A stretch of DNA of 26,185 bases from Pseudomonadota bacterium (GCA_021822115.1 JAJZSA010000030.1:1-26185), one strand, 5' to 3'; positions 1 to 11,254 are shown, counted from the stretch's first letter. Translations and numbers: made by a program. The notes: generated by a model not told the origin, from the sequence alone.

Positions 1-179
1 CGGCCATAGGTGGTGAGCACCATCTGGTCGTTGATGCGGCCGCGCACGAAGCAGGCGCCGCGCTGGCCTTCCTTGAGTTTGCAGTCGCGCGGGCACAGGT
101 CGCATTGCAGGCGACCGTCTTCCAGCTTGTGCCAGTAACGCGCCGGATAACGCTCTTCGAGAGAGATCGGTTCGTCCAT
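1..179 (-). CDS. amrS: AmmeMemoRadiSam system radical SAM enzyme (AmrS), N-terminal end only
   Basis: Only the first 59 codons are in the window; the gene continues past position 1. The start is the ATG read on the minus strand at 179. The product begins MDEPISLEERYPARYW and then has a four-cysteine segment (CDLCPRDC, then GQRGAC) typical of the N-terminus of AmrS-type radical SAM proteins, ahead of the radical SAM core that would lie outside the window. It sits immediately downstream of amrA on the same strand with almost no gap, so the three genes amrB-amrA-amrS appear to form one operon. The family is defined by co-occurrence of AMMECR1, MEMO and radical SAM proteins; its biochemical role is not established. 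The identification rests on the cysteine pattern and the neighbours. Confidence 0.85.
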   Translation of the reverse strand, partial: MDEPISLEERYPARYWHKLEDGRLQCDLCPRDCKLKEGQRGACFVRGRINDQMVLTTYG

Positions 180-180
180 G

Positions 181-732
181 TCATTCCCCTTCGCTGAACT
201 GTTGCACCGTGTAGCGGGCGAGGCGGACATCGTCCGACCAGAAATCGCTGGCCAGGCCGGCCTTGCGTTTGAGTTGCCGCAGGAAGACTGCAGGTTGCGG
301 CAGCTCATCCCACACCTGCGGCAGGAAGGTGGCGCGGTGCAGGCCATATTCCAGGATCAGGCCATCGGTGCCCGGGCGCAATTGCGCCAGGGCATCGCGT
401 TCGTCGTAGCAATCCATGGGAGTCGCCTCGGACAGGATGGAGACTTCGATCCGCAGCTCCTCCAGTTCGGCGGGCGTCAACGGCTCGAAGCGCGGATCGC
501 GGAATGCGGCCGCGACTGCGTTGTGACAGACATCCTCGAACAAGGAGCGGCGCGCTTCCAGCGAACCGATGCAGCCGCGCAGGTGGCCGTGTATCTTGAG
601 CGTGACGAAGCTGGCACGTGGCCGTTGCAGCCAGTGGACGGGCAGCGCAGCCGGGGGCGGACCGCCGAACTCGGCAGCGATGGCGCTGCGCGCCGCTTGC
701 AGCAGGATACGTCCCTGGTCAGCGTCCAGCAT
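181..732 (-). CDS. amrA: AMMECR1-domain protein (AmrA)
   Basis: The product is 183 residues and fills a single AMMECR1 domain. It carries the family hallmark HLRGCIGSLE near residue 50, followed by AFRDPRFEPLTPAELEELRIEVS. The start was set at the ATG at 732 (MLDADQGR) and not at a longer upstream in-frame start, because the longer form would overlap amrB by about 180 bases and its extra residues look non-coding. With this start the overlap with the end of amrB is 14 bases, as expected for translational coupling. Bacterial AMMECR1 proteins are found with MEMO and radical SAM partners. A role in an undefined modification is suspected in the family but not shown here. Confidence 0.9.
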   Translation of the reverse strand: MLDADQGRILLQAARSAIAAEFGGPPPAALPVHWLQRPRASFVTLKIHGHLRGCIGSLEARRSLFEDVCHNAVAAAFRDPRFEPLTPAELEELRIEVSILSEATPMDCYDERDALAQLRPGTDGLILEYGLHRATFLPQVWDELPQPAVFLRQLKRKAGLASDFWSDDVRLARYTVQQFSEGE

Positions 733-1525
733 GGTCGTCCTCCCGGGTGAAGGCAAAAGCCGCGTAGCCCACCACGCCATCGCGCGGGCCGGCAGTGTCG
801 CCCGAATTGCGCAGGTCGAGCAGGTGCGCGAGCAGGCCGTGTCTGCGCGCAGATAGCAGCAGGCCGTTGATGGGGGTGGCACCGCAAGCCAGCTCATGGC
901 TCAACGCGGGGCGCAACGCCAGGATGTCCTGCGCGGTGTGCCGGTCCATGGCCTGCGCCACCTCGTAGGGCAGGTAATGGGTCAGGTCGGAGCTGATCAC
1001 GATCAGCGTTTCGTCGCCGCCCCATACCCGTTCCAGCACCTCAGCGACCTCTTCCTTGCGCGCTTCCCCCACCGCCAGCGGCAACAGGGTGAAATGCTGC
1101 AGTGTCATCTGCAGGAAGGGCAGCTGCACTTCCAGCGAATGTTCCTGGGCGTGCACTTTGTCGCTGACCACGATTTGCGGCAGGCTGGTCAGTTCGCGCA
1201 TGGACGTGGTGTCCAGCGCGATGCTGCCGAGTGGAGTGGTGAAGCTGTCGCAGGCGGGCAGGGCGAGGCCGCGCACGGCGACGCGATGCGTAGGGCCGAG
1301 CAGCACTACGCGCGTGATGCGGGCAGCCATGCTGCGCAAGGTGGCATAGGCGGAGGCGGCGATGGCGCCGGAATACATGTAGCCGGCATGCGGCACGATG
1401 AGGGCTTTGGGGTGGTGCGGGGAGGCGGGAGCGGCATCCAGCAGGGCCCGCACATCATGGCTCAGGATGCGGGCATCTGCCGGGTAGAAGGTCCCGGCGA
1501 CAGCTGGTGGACGCGAGCTCGACAT
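719..1525 (-). CDS. amrB: MEMO1-family protein (AmrB)
   Basis: The product is 268 residues, the normal length for bacterial MEMO proteins, which are related to class III extradiol ring-cleavage dioxygenases. Visible family features are PAVAGTFYPAD at the N-terminus, VPHAGYMYSG near residue 45, LLGPTHR near 75, QEHSLEVQLPFLQ near 127 and ISSDLTHY near 178. The conserved histidines in these motifs correspond to the metal-site histidines of the dioxygenase fold. It is the first gene of the amrB-amrA-amrS unit. A G-rich stretch lies just upstream of the ATG as a ribosome binding site. The substrate of the family is not known. Confidence 0.92.
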   Translation of the reverse strand: MSSSRPPAVAGTFYPADARILSHDVRALLDAAPASPHHPKALIVPHAGYMYSGAIAASAYATLRSMAARITRVVLLGPTHRVAVRGLALPACDSFTTPLGSIALDTTSMRELTSLPQIVVSDKVHAQEHSLEVQLPFLQMTLQHFTLLPLAVGEARKEEVAEVLERVWGGDETLIVISSDLTHYLPYEVAQAMDRHTAQDILALRPALSHELACGATPINGLLLSARRHGLLAHLLDLRNSGDTAGPRDGVVGYAAFAFTREDDHAGR

Positions 1526-1588
1526 GCTTTCCCCCCGGAATGCGAGTCAGGGCGCCAGCATAGGCCGCTGCGGCGTATCCGGCAAGTG

Positions 1589-1607
1589 GCGCCGGCCGTG
1601 CCGGCGC
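1589..1607 (-). terminator. GC-rich hairpin downstream of mdh
   Basis: Perfect 8-bp arms GCGCCGGC and GCCGGCGC flank a 3-base loop. The hairpin begins 10 bases after the mdh stop on the minus strand. No clear T-tract follows, so it may be an mRNA-end stabilising stem rather than a full intrinsic terminator. Confidence 0.45.
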
Positions 1608-1617
1608 GCGGCATGGC

Positions 1618-2610
1618 TCAGCCCAGCAGATGCTTCACGTGCTCGCGTTCTTCCAGCAGCTCGCGGTGGCTGTCCATCATGTGCTTGCGTCCCAGTTCGC
1701 TGATAGGCAGCCCCTGCACGATCTCGTAATGCCCATTGCGGCAGGTGACGGGGAAGCCGTACATCACGCCTTCCGGGATGCCGTAGCTGCCGTCGGACGG
1801 CACGCTCATGGTGACCCAGTCGTTATGGTGCGAACGCAGCAGCCAGTCGTGCATGTGGCTGATGGCGGCATTGGCGGCGCTGGCGGCACTGGACAGGCCG
1901 CGCGCTTCGATCACTGCTGCGCCGCGTTTCTGCACGGTGGGGATGAATTCGCTCTCCACCCAGGATTCCCAGCCGTTCTGGCGCAGCACGTCGAGTACCT
2001 TGCGGCCACGGATCTCGGCATGCGACAGGTCGGGATACTGGGTGCCGGAGTGGTTGCCCCACACCACCATCTTTTTGATGTCCTGGATGGGCTGGAACAG
2101 CTTGAGTGCGACCTGGGTGATGGCGCGGTTGTGGTCCAGGCGCATCATGGCGCTGAAATTGTGCGGATCGAGGTCGGGCGCGTTCTTCATGGCGATCAGC
2201 GCATTGGTGTTGGCCGGGTTGCCGACCACCAGTACCTTCACGTGACGCGCAGCGACTTCATTCAGGATGCGCCCCTGCTCGGAGAAGATGGCGCCGTTGG
2301 CTTGCAGCAGGTCGCTGCGCTCCATGCCTTTGGCGCGCGGGCGCGCGCCGACCATCAGCACCACTTCGGTATCGCGGAAGGCGACGCGCGGATCGTCGGT
2401 GCAGATGATCTGTTGCAGCATGGGGAAGGCGCAGTCCTCCAGTTCCATCGCCACCCCGCGCAGGGCTTGCTGGGCGGGGGTGATGTCGAGCAATTGCAGG
2501 ATGATCGGCTGTTCGCGACCCAGCATGTCGCCGTTGGCGATGCGGAACAGCATGTTATAGCCGATCTGGCCGGCGGCGCCGGTGACGGTGACGCGGATGG
2601 GTGCTTTCAT
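1618..2610 (-). CDS. mdh: NAD-dependent malate dehydrogenase
   Basis: This TCA-cycle enzyme oxidises malate to oxaloacetate in the cytoplasm. The product is 330 residues and belongs to the longer malate dehydrogenase type common in betaproteobacteria. The Rossmann dinucleotide motif [10 protein letters not shown] is at residues 10-19. The mobile-loop region [16 protein letters not shown] (about 87-102) carries substrate-binding arginines. LDHNRA near 158 and the catalytic-histidine segment [13 protein letters not shown] near 184-196 are intact. A good ribosome binding site (AGGAGGAG) precedes the ATG. It is transcribed away from the sdh operon that encodes the neighbouring steps of the same cycle. 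Confidence 0.96.
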   Translation of the reverse strand: MKAPIRVTVTGAAGQIGYNMLFRIANGDMLGREQPIILQLLDITPAQQALRGVAMELEDCAFPMLQQIICTDDPRVAFRDTEVVLMVGARPRAKGMERSDLLQANGAIFSEQGRILNEVAARHVKVLVVGNPANTNALIAMKNAPDLDPHNFSAMMRLDHNRAITQVALKLFQPIQDIKKMVVWGNHSGTQYPDLSHAEIRGRKVLDVLRQNGWESWVESEFIPTVQKRGAAVIEARGLSSAASAANAAISHMHDWLLRSHHNDWVTMSVPSDGSYGIPEGVMYGFPVTCRNGHYEIVQGLPISELGRKHMMDSHRELLEEREHVKHLLG

Positions 2611-2684
2611 GTTCTCCTCCTGCGTGATGGTGTGCTGACATTCTGCCAGCGATCACCACTCAGCGGAAGGACGGGGTGCTGCGT

Positions 2685-2930
2685 TCAGTCGCTATCGCGG
2701 GCGAGGCGGATGATGAGCGATTTCTGCCCGAATATGGGCACGCCCAGCGTGTTGGCTGCTTCGATGGCTTGTTCGATGGTGAGCATGGTCGCCAGCACGA
2801 TGGGACTGTCCTTGCCGGGACGGGCGTTGACGAAGTGCACGCTTTCCACCGCGCCGAACCCGGTCAGGGTCTGCCTGACGATCTCGATGATGTGGTCTTC
2901 CCCTTGGCCGATATGGAGTTGTTTCAGCAT
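2685..2930 (-). CDS. Small conserved-looking protein downstream of a MarR-like regulator
   Basis: This 81-residue protein starts at the ATG at 2930, five bases after the stop of the MarR-like gene, so the two are almost certainly co-transcribed. A longer in-frame start at 3134 was rejected because it would overlap most of the regulator gene and gives an arginine/proline-rich shadow sequence. The predicted pattern of strands and helices (VESVHFVNAR, IVLATMLTIEQAIEAANTLG, SLIIRLAR) resembles the beta-alpha-beta-beta-alpha-beta order of RRM-like or ferredoxin-like folds. That is a visual impression only. No catalytic motif is visible and no function is assigned. Confidence 0.7.
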   Translation of the reverse strand: MLKQLHIGQGEDHIIEIVRQTLTGFGAVESVHFVNARPGKDSPIVLATMLTIEQAIEAANTLGVPIFGQKSLIIRLARDSD

Positions 2931-2935
2931 CGCGG

Positions 2936-3271
2936 TCACATGCCGGGATGGCTCTGTGCGTGCAGCAACTGCACATAGCGCTCGATCAGTTTGCGTGTCT
3001 GTTTGGAGACACCCAGCTTGAGGCTGCGCCGGTCGGTTTCGCTGCGGGTACGCGTGAGCGTCCCGGCTTCTACCAGGGCATGTACCCGGCGCTGTATGGT
3101 GGCGGCGGAGCTGATACCGAGCAGGATGAGGCATTTCAAGGTGAGCGGTTCGCCGATCTCTTCGTGATAGCCGATCTCGATCACGATATCGAAATCCTCA
3201 TGGGAGCGTAGATGCGGCATGCGATTACGCTCGAATTCCCTGATTAATTTTAGTTTTCTGAAAGAGGTCAT
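2936..3271 (-). CDS. MarR-like winged-helix transcriptional regulator
   Basis: The 111-residue product has a winged-helix core. LTLKCLILLGISSAATIQRRVHALVEAGTL forms the helix-turn-helix and TRTRSETDRRSLKLGVSKQTRKLIERY resembles the wing and following helix of MarR proteins. Neither ATG candidate has a strong ribosome binding site. The downstream ATG at 3220 (MPHLRSHEDFDIV) is a reasonable alternative because the domain appears to begin there. It is divergent from the sdh operon across about 250 bp and could regulate it or itself. That is inferred from position only. Confidence 0.75.
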   Translation of the reverse strand: MTSFRKLKLIREFERNRMPHLRSHEDFDIVIEIGYHEEIGEPLTLKCLILLGISSAATIQRRVHALVEAGTLTRTRSETDRRSLKLGVSKQTRKLIERYVQLLHAQSHPGM

Positions 3272-3527
3272 GGTTCGGCATTTTCATGCAAATGGGCGGC
3301 ATGGCAAGGGGGATTGCATATCATTTTGCGAACTATCTGCGTGATGAGTGGCGGGGCGGAGTGGTGATGTGGAAAGGTGTGGGTATTGCATCGCTGGTGC
3401 CGAAACGCCGGCCAATATTGATTATTAAATATGGCGACGGGACATCGCTGCATGCGGGACGGCGCGACACAAACGTCGGGCAACCGGTGTAAGATTGCGA
3501 CACTCGATTTCGGTGACGGGATAACGA
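3272..3527. promoter_or_regulatory. Divergent intergenic region between the MarR-like gene and sdhC
   Basis: This 256-bp stretch must hold the start signals for the sdh operon to the right and the regulator unit to the left. It has an AT-rich patch (AATATTGATTATTAAATATG around 3414-3433) and a possible -10 TAAGAT at 3490-3495. I see no convincing -35 partner and no clear operator palindrome. No protein-coding region looks real here. Confidence 0.4.
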
Positions 3528-3902
3528 ATGAACAAGATACGTCCGAAGCATCTTGCGCTGCACAAGATCAAACTGCCGCTCCCCGGATTCGTCTCCATCC
3601 TGCACCGTGTCTCCGGTGCCCTGTTGTTCCTCGCCTTGCCCCTGTTGCTCGCCCTGTTCGATCAGAGCCTGCGTTCCATCGAAACCTATACCAATCTGCT
3701 GGAGGTGCTGGATGGCGCGCTGGTCAAGCTGCTGCTGCTCGGTGTGCTGTGGGCCTTCCTGCACCATTTCTGCGCCGGCCTGCGTTATCTCGCCATCGAC
3801 CTGCATCTGCTGCATGGCCTGTCGGCGGCACGCGCCAGCAGCCGCTGGGTGATGATGCTCAGCCTGACCTTGACCATCGTGCTGGGAGTGAAGCTATGGT
3901 GA
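3528..3902 (+). CDS. sdhC: Succinate dehydrogenase cytochrome b556 subunit
   Basis: This is one of two membrane anchors of complex II, which binds haem b and ubiquinone in the inner membrane. The 124-residue protein has three hydrophobic segments (roughly 25-48, 60-82 and 102-122). The family signature RPKHLALHKIKLPLPGFVSILHRVSG is at the N-terminus. The conserved haem-region motif LHHFCAGLRYLAID contains H80, which aligns with the haem-ligand histidine of E. coli SdhC. The second histidine of the usual GIRH motif is a tyrosine here. It starts the plus-strand operon and overlaps sdhD by seven bases. Confidence 0.94.
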   Translation: MNKIRPKHLALHKIKLPLPGFVSILHRVSGALLFLALPLLLALFDQSLRSIETYTNLLEVLDGALVKLLLLGVLWAFLHHFCAGLRYLAIDLHLLHGLSAARASSRWVMMLSLTLTIVLGVKLW

Positions 3903-4243
3903 ACCGTATCGTGACCGGCGCGCATTACGGCCTGCGCGACTGGCTGGTACAGCGCGTTACGGCTGCCGTGATGGCGCTCTATGTGCTTGGACTGGTCGGC
4001 TGGCTGCTGTGGCAGCCGGCGTTCGGCTATGACATCTGGACCGAACTGTTCTCCGGCAGCGTGATGCGCAGCTTCACCCTGCTGTTCCTGCTCAGCCTCT
4101 ACTACCACGCCTGGATCGGCGTGCGCGACATCGTGATGGACTACGTCAAGCCGGCGAGCATCCGCCTGCTGATCCATGTGCTGGTGATCCTGGCGCTGGT
4201 GCTCTACACCATCTGGGCAGTACAGATACTCTGGGGAATGTGA
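3896..4243 (+). CDS. sdhD: Succinate dehydrogenase hydrophobic membrane anchor subunit
   Basis: This is the second membrane anchor of complex II, 115 residues with three hydrophobic helices (about 20-40, 55-75 and 90-112). The motif [16 protein letters not shown] near residues 69-84 is the SdhD signature; its histidine is residue 71, the same number as the conserved His71 of E. coli SdhD. The start is the ATG overlapping the sdhC stop. Longer in-frame starts would run through sdhC and were rejected. Its stop overlaps the sdhA start by one base, so translation of sdhC, sdhD and sdhA is likely coupled. Confidence 0.93.
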   Translation: MVNRIVTGAHYGLRDWLVQRVTAAVMALYVLGLVGWLLWQPAFGYDIWTELFSGSVMRSFTLLFLLSLYYHAWIGVRDIVMDYVKPASIRLLIHVLVILALVLYTIWAVQILWGM

Positions 4244-6006
4244 TGGCGATCAATAAAAGGACTTTCGATGTCGTAGTGGTGGGCGCCGGTGGCGCGGGCA
4301 TGCGCGCGGCGCTGACGCTGTCGCAGGCCGGGCTCAAGGTCGCCGTGCTGTCCAAGGTGTTCCCCACGCGTTCGCATACCGTGGCGGCGCAGGGCGGCAT
4401 CGCCGCCTCGCTGGGCAACGTCAACGAGGATAACTGGCACTGGCACATGTACGACACCGTGAAGGGATCGGACTATCTGGGCGACCAGGATGCCATCGAA
4501 TACATGTGCCGTGCCGCGCCGGAAGTCGTGTACGAGCTGGAGCATTTCGGCATGCCGTTCGACCGCCTCGATTCCGGCAAGATCTACCAGCGTCCCTTCG
4601 GCGGCCACATGCAGGACTACGGCAAGAACCCGGTGCCGCGCGCCTGCGCCGCCGCCGACCGTACCGGCCACGCCTTGCTGCATACGCTGTACCAGCAGAA
4701 CGTCAAGGCTAACACCAATTTCTTCGTCGAGTGGATGGCGCTGGATCTGCTCCGCGACCAGGACGGCGACGTGCTGGGCGTGGTGGCGATGGAGATCGAA
4801 ACCTCCGAAGTGATGATCCTGCAGGCGCGCGCCACCCTGTTCGCCACTGGCGGCGCGGGGCGCATCTTCTCGGCCAGCACCAATGCCTATATCAACACCG
4901 GCGACGGTTTAGGCATGGCGGCGCGTGCCGGCATCCCGCTGGAAGACATGGAGTTCTACCAGTTCCACCCAACCGGTGTGCACGGCGCGGGCGTGCTGAT
5001 CACCGAGGGCGTGCGCGGCGAGGGCGGTTATCTGGTGAACAAGGACGGCGAGCGTTTCATGCCGCGCTATGCACCGACCGCCAAGGACCTGGCCAGTCGC
5101 GACGTGGTGTCGCGCGCGATGGCGACCGAGATCAAGGAAGGGCGCGGCTGCGGCCCGCACGGCGACCATGTGCTGCTCAAGCTGGACCATCTCGGTGACG
5201 AAGTCATCCGCCACCGCCTGCCCGGCATCCGCGACATCGCACTCAAGTTCGCGCATGTCGATCCGTCCAAGGCGCCCATCCCGGTGGTGCCCACCGCGCA
5301 CTACATGATGGGCGGCATCCCGACGAATTATCACGGCCAAGTGGTGGCGCCGCACGGCACTGCGCCGGATGTGGTGGTGCAGGGTTTCTATGCGGTGGGC
5401 GAATGCGCTTGCGTGTCGGTACATGGCGCCAACCGCCTGGGCTGCAATTCCTTGCTCGATCTCATCGTGTTCGGCCGTGCTGCGGCACGCCAGATCATCG
5501 AAGACCTCAAGGCCAACCCGAACCACAAGCCCTTGCCGGAGGATGCGGCGGAGCGCCCGCTGGCACGCCTGGCGCGTCTGGATAACCAAAAGCATGGCGA
5601 GAGCGTGGCCGAGGTGGGTGATGCGATGCGTCGCGTGATGCAGACGCATTGCGGCGTGTTCCGTTTCCCCGACCTGTTGCAGGAAGGCGTGGAGAGGATC
5701 AAGGAAGTGGCCGAACGCGTGAAGCACACCGAAATCAAGGACAAGAGTCGAGTGTTCAACACCGCGCGTGTGGAAGCGCTGGAGCTGGACAACCTGATCG
5801 AGGTGGCGCAGGCCACCATGATCGCCGCCGAGGCGCGCAAGGAGAGTCGTGGCGCCCATGCGCGCGAGGATTTTCCCGAGCGTGACGACAAGAACTGGCT
5901 CAAGCACTCGCTGTATTTCAGCGCAGGGCAGCGCCTCGATTACAAGCCGGTGCGCCTGAAGCCGCTCACCGTGGAATCCTTCCCGCTCAAGGCGCGGGTG
6001 TATTGA
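4243..6006 (+). CDS. sdhA: Succinate dehydrogenase flavoprotein subunit
   Basis: This is the catalytic subunit of complex II, which oxidises succinate to fumarate using covalently bound FAD. The 587-residue protein shows the FAD-binding motif [11 protein letters not shown] near residues 14-24 and [12 protein letters not shown] with the FAD-attachment histidine at residue 45. [11 protein letters not shown] is near 240. The active-site segment [11 protein letters not shown] has its arginine at 286, the same position as the catalytic Arg286 of E. coli. [10 protein letters not shown] and [17 protein letters not shown] follow. ATG at 4243 is chosen; a GTG one codon earlier is also possible. It is full length and intact. 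Confidence 0.97.
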   Translation: MAINKRTFDVVVVGAGGAGMRAALTLSQAGLKVAVLSKVFPTRSHTVAAQGGIAASLGNVNEDNWHWHMYDTVKGSDYLGDQDAIEYMCRAAPEVVYELEHFGMPFDRLDSGKIYQRPFGGHMQDYGKNPVPRACAAADRTGHALLHTLYQQNVKANTNFFVEWMALDLLRDQDGDVLGVVAMEIETSEVMILQARATLFATGGAGRIFSASTNAYINTGDGLGMAARAGIPLEDMEFYQFHPTGVHGAGVLITEGVRGEGGYLVNKDGERFMPRYAPTAKDLASRDVVSRAMATEIKEGRGCGPHGDHVLLKLDHLGDEVIRHRLPGIRDIALKFAHVDPSKAPIPVVPTAHYMMGGIPTNYHGQVVAPHGTAPDVVVQGFYAVGECACVSVHGANRLGCNSLLDLIVFGRAAARQIIEDLKANPNHKPLPEDAAERPLARLARLDNQKHGESVAEVGDAMRRVMQTHCGVFRFPDLLQEGVERIKEVAERVKHTEIKDKSRVFNTARVEALELDNLIEVAQATMIAAEARKESRGAHAREDFPERDDKNWLKHSLYFSAGQRLDYKPVRLKPLTVESFPLKARVY

Positions 6007-6016
6007 GGAGGCGATG

Positions 6017-6115
6017 ATGAGATTTAGTTACGGCCGCTACGCTTCACATCGGTTTTGCCGATATGAGCCTGCACTGAAACTTCGTGCAGCCATGCCCTTC
6101 CTTCAAGGAATATAG
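6017..6115 (+). CDS. Candidate 32-residue small ORF between sdhA and sdhB
   Basis: The 111-bp gap between sdhA and sdhB is unusual in this tightly packed operon and is almost entirely occupied by a short ORF. The motif GAGGAGG at 6005-6011 sits five bases before the ATG at 6017; an additional ATG lies one codon earlier. The ORF ends in TAG two bases before the sdhB ATG. The peptide starts MRFSYGRYASHRF and is basic. It matches no family I recognise. It may be a real small protein, a coupling or leader peptide for sdhB, or chance. Two small inverted repeats (ATCGG/CCGAT at 6048-6062 and CTGCAC/GTGCAG at 6069-6089) lie inside it. Confidence 0.4.
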   Translation: MRFSYGRYASHRFCRYEPALKLRAAMPFLQGI

Positions 6116-6117
6116 TC

Positions 6118-6822
6118 ATGTCTGCATTTCGTTTTCGAATCTATCGCTACAACCCCGAGACCGACCGCCAGCCCTATATGCAGGACTACGAGCTGGAGAT
6201 GCCGAACCACGATGCCATGCTGCTGGATGCGCTGATGAAGTTGCGCCAGCTGGACGACAGCCTGGGCTTCCGCAAGTCCTGCCGCGAAGGTGTGTGCGGT
6301 TCGGATGCCATGAACATCAACGGGCGCAACGGGCTGGCCTGCATCACGCCGCTGTCCTCACTCAAGCAGCCGATCGAGATCCGCCCGCTGCCCGGTCTGC
6401 CGGTGATCCGCGACCTGATCGTGGACATGACGCAGTTCTTCAAGCAGTACCACTCGATCAAGCCCTACCTGGTCAACAACGATCCGCCGCCGGAGACCGA
6501 GCGCCTGCAATCGCCGCAGGACCGAGCCGAGCTGGACGGTTTGTACGAATGCATCCTGTGCGCCTGCTGCACCACGGCCTGTCCCTCGTTCTGGTGGAAC
6601 CCGGACAAGTTCGTCGGTCCGTCGGGACTGTTGCAGGCCTATCGTTTCATCGCCGATACGCGCGACAAGGCCACGGCCGAACGGCTGGACAACCTGGAAG
6701 ACCCCTATCGCCTGTTCCGCTGCCACACCATCATGAATTGCGTGGATGTCTGTCCCAAGGAGCTGAACCCGACGGAAGCCATCGGCAAGATCAAAGACAT
6801 GATGGTGAAGAGGATGGTATAA
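6118..6822 (+). CDS. sdhB: Succinate dehydrogenase iron-sulfur subunit
   Basis: This subunit carries electrons from FAD to ubiquinone in complex II. The 234-residue protein has all three cluster motifs. The [2Fe-2S] site is C55, C60, D63 and C75, with the aspartate ligand known from E. coli. CILCACC at 145-151 and ACP at 154-156 lead into the ferredoxin-like domain. CHTIMNCVDVCPKE at 202-214 completes the [4Fe-4S] and [3Fe-4S] sites. AAGGA upstream of the ATG is the ribosome binding site. The gene ends three bases before sdhE. Confidence 0.97.
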   Translation: MSAFRFRIYRYNPETDRQPYMQDYELEMPNHDAMLLDALMKLRQLDDSLGFRKSCREGVCGSDAMNINGRNGLACITPLSSLKQPIEIRPLPGLPVIRDLIVDMTQFFKQYHSIKPYLVNNDPPPETERLQSPQDRAELDGLYECILCACCTTACPSFWWNPDKFVGPSGLLQAYRFIADTRDKATAERLDNLEDPYRLFRCHTIMNCVDVCPKELNPTEAIGKIKDMMVKRMV

Positions 6823-6825
6823 GCC

Positions 6826-7071
6826 ATGCCCGGCGTCGATCCGGTCTATCTTGAGCGTGTGCGCTGGCGTTGCCGGCGCGGCATGCTGGAGCTGGACATC
6901 GTGCTGGGGCGCTTCGTGGCGCAACGGTATGCGCAATTGGATGAGGCGCAGCGCCGTGCCTTCGATGAATTGCTGGATCTGCCGGACACCGAACTGTGGG
7001 ACACGGTACGCGGAGACGTACCGGTACCCGCGCATCAACAGGATGTGCTGGCGTGGTTGAAACGAGTTTGA
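6826..7071 (+). CDS. sdhE: FAD assembly factor SdhE
   Basis: This small helical protein of 81 residues promotes covalent attachment of FAD to SdhA. The diagnostic RGxxE motif is visible in [14 protein letters not shown] (residues 18-31). [11 protein letters not shown] near 49-59 is also conserved in the family. Its position between sdhB and gltA, three bases after sdhB, fits a dedicated role in complex II maturation. Confidence 0.93.
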   Translation: MPGVDPVYLERVRWRCRRGMLELDIVLGRFVAQRYAQLDEAQRRAFDELLDLPDTELWDTVRGDVPVPAHQQDVLAWLKRV

Positions 7072-7090
7072 GAGAGAGAAGAGGGGAAAA

Positions 7091-8377
<1,287 letters not shown>

Positions 8378-8389
8378 AGAGGAACGCCT

Positions 8390-11254
8390 ATGACCGCCCC
8401 GGAACACAGTTATCTGCACGCGATGCAGGAAAGTTCGCCGCTGTTCGGCGGCAACAACGTGTTCATCGAGGGGCTGTACGAGGATTACCTGCGTAACCCG
8501 GCCAGCGTGCCGGCGGAATGGCGTGCCTATTTTGACCAGCAGCAATCCGCTGGCGCGCAGCCGGACATCGCGCACGGTCCCATCCGCCAGCAGCTCGCCA
8601 TCGAGCGCACCCCGCAGCCGCAGCTCTCAGCACAGCAGTCGGAAGAGATGCGCAAGCAGGCCTCCGTGTTGCAGCTCATCAATGCCCACCGCTTCCTCGG
8701 CGTGCGCGTGGCCGATCTGGACCCGCTGGCGCGGCATGCGAAACCCGAGGTCGCCGAGCTGAACCCGAGCTATTACAGCCTGGGCGAGGCGGACATGAAC
8801 ACCCTGTTCAATACCGGTTCGCTGGTGGGCGGTGCGCGCATGACCTTGCGCGACATCCTGCAGCGCCTGCGCCGCATCTATTGCGGCAGCGTTGGCGCCG
8901 AGTACATGTATATCAACAACGTGGCGCAGAAACGCTGGATCCAGGCGCGCTTGGAAGGGGCGCAGCCCGCATATTCCGCCGAACAGCGCCGTGCCGTGTT
9001 GATGCAGCTCACCGCCGCCGAGGGGCTGGAGCGTTATCTGCACACCAAATATGTGGGACAGAAACGCTTCTCGCTGGAGGGCGGCGAGACGCTGATCCCG
9101 TTGTTGCATCATCTGTTGCAGCGTGCCGGCGGCCAGGGCGTGAAGGAGACGGTGATCGGCATGGCCCACCGTGGTCGCCTGAACGTGCTGGTCAACACGC
9201 TGGGCAAACGTCCGAAGAAACTGTTCGCCGAATTTGAGGGCATCCACCACGAGCATCTCACCTCGGGTGACGTGAAGTACCACCAGGGCTTCTCCTCCGA
9301 CATCCAGACGCCGGGCGGACCGATGCATGTCACGCTGGCGTTCAACCCTTCGCACCTGGAGATCGTCAATCCGGTGGTGGAAGGCTCGGTGCGCGCGCGC
9401 CAGCATCGGCGCCGGGATATCAAGGGCAAGGAGGTGCTGCCGGTACTGCTGCACGGCGACGCGGCCTTCGCCGGGCAGGGCGTCAACCAGGAGACTTTCA
9501 ACCTGTCGCAGACGCGCGGCTATCGCACCGGCGGCACGGTGCACATCGTCATCAACAACCAGATCGGCTTCACCACCTCCATGGCACAGGATGCGCGTTC
9601 CTCGCAATACTGCACCGATGTGGCGAAGATGGTCGAAGCGCCGGTGTTCCACGTCAATGCTGACGATCCCGAGGCGGTGCTGATGGTCACCGAGCTGGCC
9701 TTCGATTTCCGTCAGCAGTTCAGCAAGGATGTGGTCATCGACATGGTGTGCTTCCGCAAACTGGGGCACAACGAACAGGACGAGCCGCTGGTCACCCAGC
9801 CCTTCATGTATCGCCACATCAACCAGCATCCGGGCATGCGCGCCAGCTATGCGCAGCGCTTGGTGGCACAGGGCATCCTCAGTGCGGAAGATGCCGAGGG
9901 CATGATCGCGGCTTATCGCAACGCGCTGGACGAAGGGCACAACCCGGTCACGCCGTTATTGCCGGATTACCAGTTCGAATATGGCGTGAGCTGGTCCAAA
10001 TACCGTGGCGATGTGCCGTGGAACATCGCGCTCGATACCGGCGTCTCGCGCGAGCGCCTGCAACAATTGGCGGAGCGCCTGACCGCCGTGCCGGAAGGTT
10101 TCAAGCTGCATTCGCGCGTGGAGAAGATCGTCAGCGACCGCGTGGCCATGGGCAAGGGCGAGCTGGCGCTGGACTGGGGCATGGCCGAGAACCTGGCCTA
10201 TGCCACACTGCTCACCGAAGGTTATGCGGTACGCCTGTCGGGCGAGGATTGCGAGCGCGGCACCTTCTTCCACCGTCATGCGGTGTGGCACGACCAGAAC
10301 CGCACGCAATGGGACAAGGGCTATCACGTGCCGTTGCAGAACCTGGCGCCGGAGCAGGGCGATTTCGTGGTCATCAACTCCATCCTGTCGGAGGAGGCGG
10401 TGCTGGCCTATGAATATGGCTATGCCACGGCCGAGCCGGAGACGCTGACCCTCTGGGAAGCGCAGTTCGGCGATTTCGCCAACGGCGCGCAGGTGGTGAT
10501 CGACCAGTTCATCACTTCCGGCGAGGCCAAGTGGGGCCGTTTGTGCGGGCTGGTGATGTTGCTGCCGCATGGCTATGAAGGGCAGGGGCCGGAGCACTCC
10601 TCGGGGCGCATCGAGCGCTACCTGCAACTGTGCGCCGACTACAACATCCAGGTGTGCGTACCGTCCAACTCGGCACAGATCTTCCATCTGCTGCGTCGCC
10701 AGATGCTACGTCCCACGCGCAAGCCGCTGGTGGTGTTCACGCCCAAGAGCCTGTTGCGCAGCAAGGATGCCTCGTCGCCGCTGCAAGACCTGACGCACGG
10801 CGCTTTCCAGGCGGTGATCCCGGAAGTGGAGAAGCTGGAGGCGGACAAGGTGCGGCGCATCATCGCCTGCAGCGGCAAAGTGTATTACGACCTGGTGAAA
10901 GGTCGTGAGGAGCGCGGCATCCGCGACATGGCGATCATCCGCATCGAGCAGCTCTATCCCTTCCCGCATGAAGAGTTCGCCGCGCAGGTCGCCGCCTATC
11001 CCAATGCCACCGAAGTGGTGTGGTGCCAGGAAGAGCCGGGCAATCAGGGCGCATGGCATCGCATCCAGCATTACCTGTTGCGCCATATGCGCAAAGGCAT
11101 GCGTCTGGATTATGCGCTGCGTCCGTCCTCGGCTTCGCCGGCCGCTGGTTATCTCGCCATCCACAACGAACAACAGAAGGCAGTGATCGAAGCCGCCTTC
11201 CGTCCCGATCTCGACGTCAAGAACCGACCAGGAGTGCACCATGAGCATCATTGA
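8390..11254 (+). CDS. sucA: 2-oxoglutarate dehydrogenase E1 component
   Basis: This thiamine-diphosphate enzyme decarboxylates 2-oxoglutarate and passes the succinyl group to E2. The 954-residue protein has full family length. The N-terminal segment that docks E2/E3 is present ([17 protein letters not shown], residues 16-32). [12 protein letters not shown] is near 258. The thiamine-binding region [14 protein letters not shown] starts near 355 and leads to [14 protein letters not shown] transketolase-like domain ([20 protein letters not shown]) and C-terminal domain ([11 protein letters not shown]) follow. It overlaps sucB by 14 bases. Confidence 0.97.
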   Translation: MTAPEHSYLHAMQESSPLFGGNNVFIEGLYEDYLRNPASVPAEWRAYFDQQQSAGAQPDIAHGPIRQQLAIERTPQPQLSAQQSEEMRKQASVLQLINAHRFLGVRVADLDPLARHAKPEVAELNPSYYSLGEADMNTLFNTGSLVGGARMTLRDILQRLRRIYCGSVGAEYMYINNVAQKRWIQARLEGAQPAYSAEQRRAVLMQLTAAEGLERYLHTKYVGQKRFSLEGGETLIPLLHHLLQRAGGQGVKETVIGMAHRGRLNVLVNTLGKRPKKLFAEFEGIHHEHLTSGDVKYHQGFSSDIQTPGGPMHVTLAFNPSHLEIVNPVVEGSVRARQHRRRDIKGKEVLPVLLHGDAAFAGQGVNQETFNLSQTRGYRTGGTVHIVINNQIGFTTSMAQDARSSQYCTDVAKMVEAPVFHVNADDPEAVLMVTELAFDFRQQFSKDVVIDMVCFRKLGHNEQDEPLVTQPFMYRHINQHPGMRASYAQRLVAQGILSAEDAEGMIAAYRNALDEGHNPVTPLLPDYQFEYGVSWSKYRGDVPWNIALDTGVSRERLQQLAERLTAVPEGFKLHSRVEKIVSDRVAMGKGELALDWGMAENLAYATLLTEGYAVRLSGEDCERGTFFHRHAVWHDQNRTQWDKGYHVPLQNLAPEQGDFVVINSILSEEAVLAYEYGYATAEPETLTLWEAQFGDFANGAQVVIDQFITSGEAKWGRLCGLVMLLPHGYEGQGPEHSSGRIERYLQLCADYNIQVCVPSNSAQIFHLLRRQMLRPTRKPLVVFTPKSLLRSKDASSPLQDLTHGAFQAVIPEVEKLEADKVRRIIACSGKVYYDLVKGREERGIRDMAIIRIEQLYPFPHEEFAAQVAAYPNATEVVWCQEEPGNQGAWHRIQHYLLRHMRKGMRLDYALRPSSASPAAGYLAIHNEQQKAVIEAAFRPDLDVKNRPGVHHEHH

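Noticed and set aside
1630..3021. A long plus-strand frame opposite mdh
   Set aside because: It is the complement of mdh and its neighbours, with a histidine/valine/glycine-rich shadow composition and no ribosome binding site.
8627..9940. A 437-codon minus-strand frame inside sucA
   Set aside because: It is antisense to a fully intact E1 gene in a GC-rich region, where such frames arise by chance.
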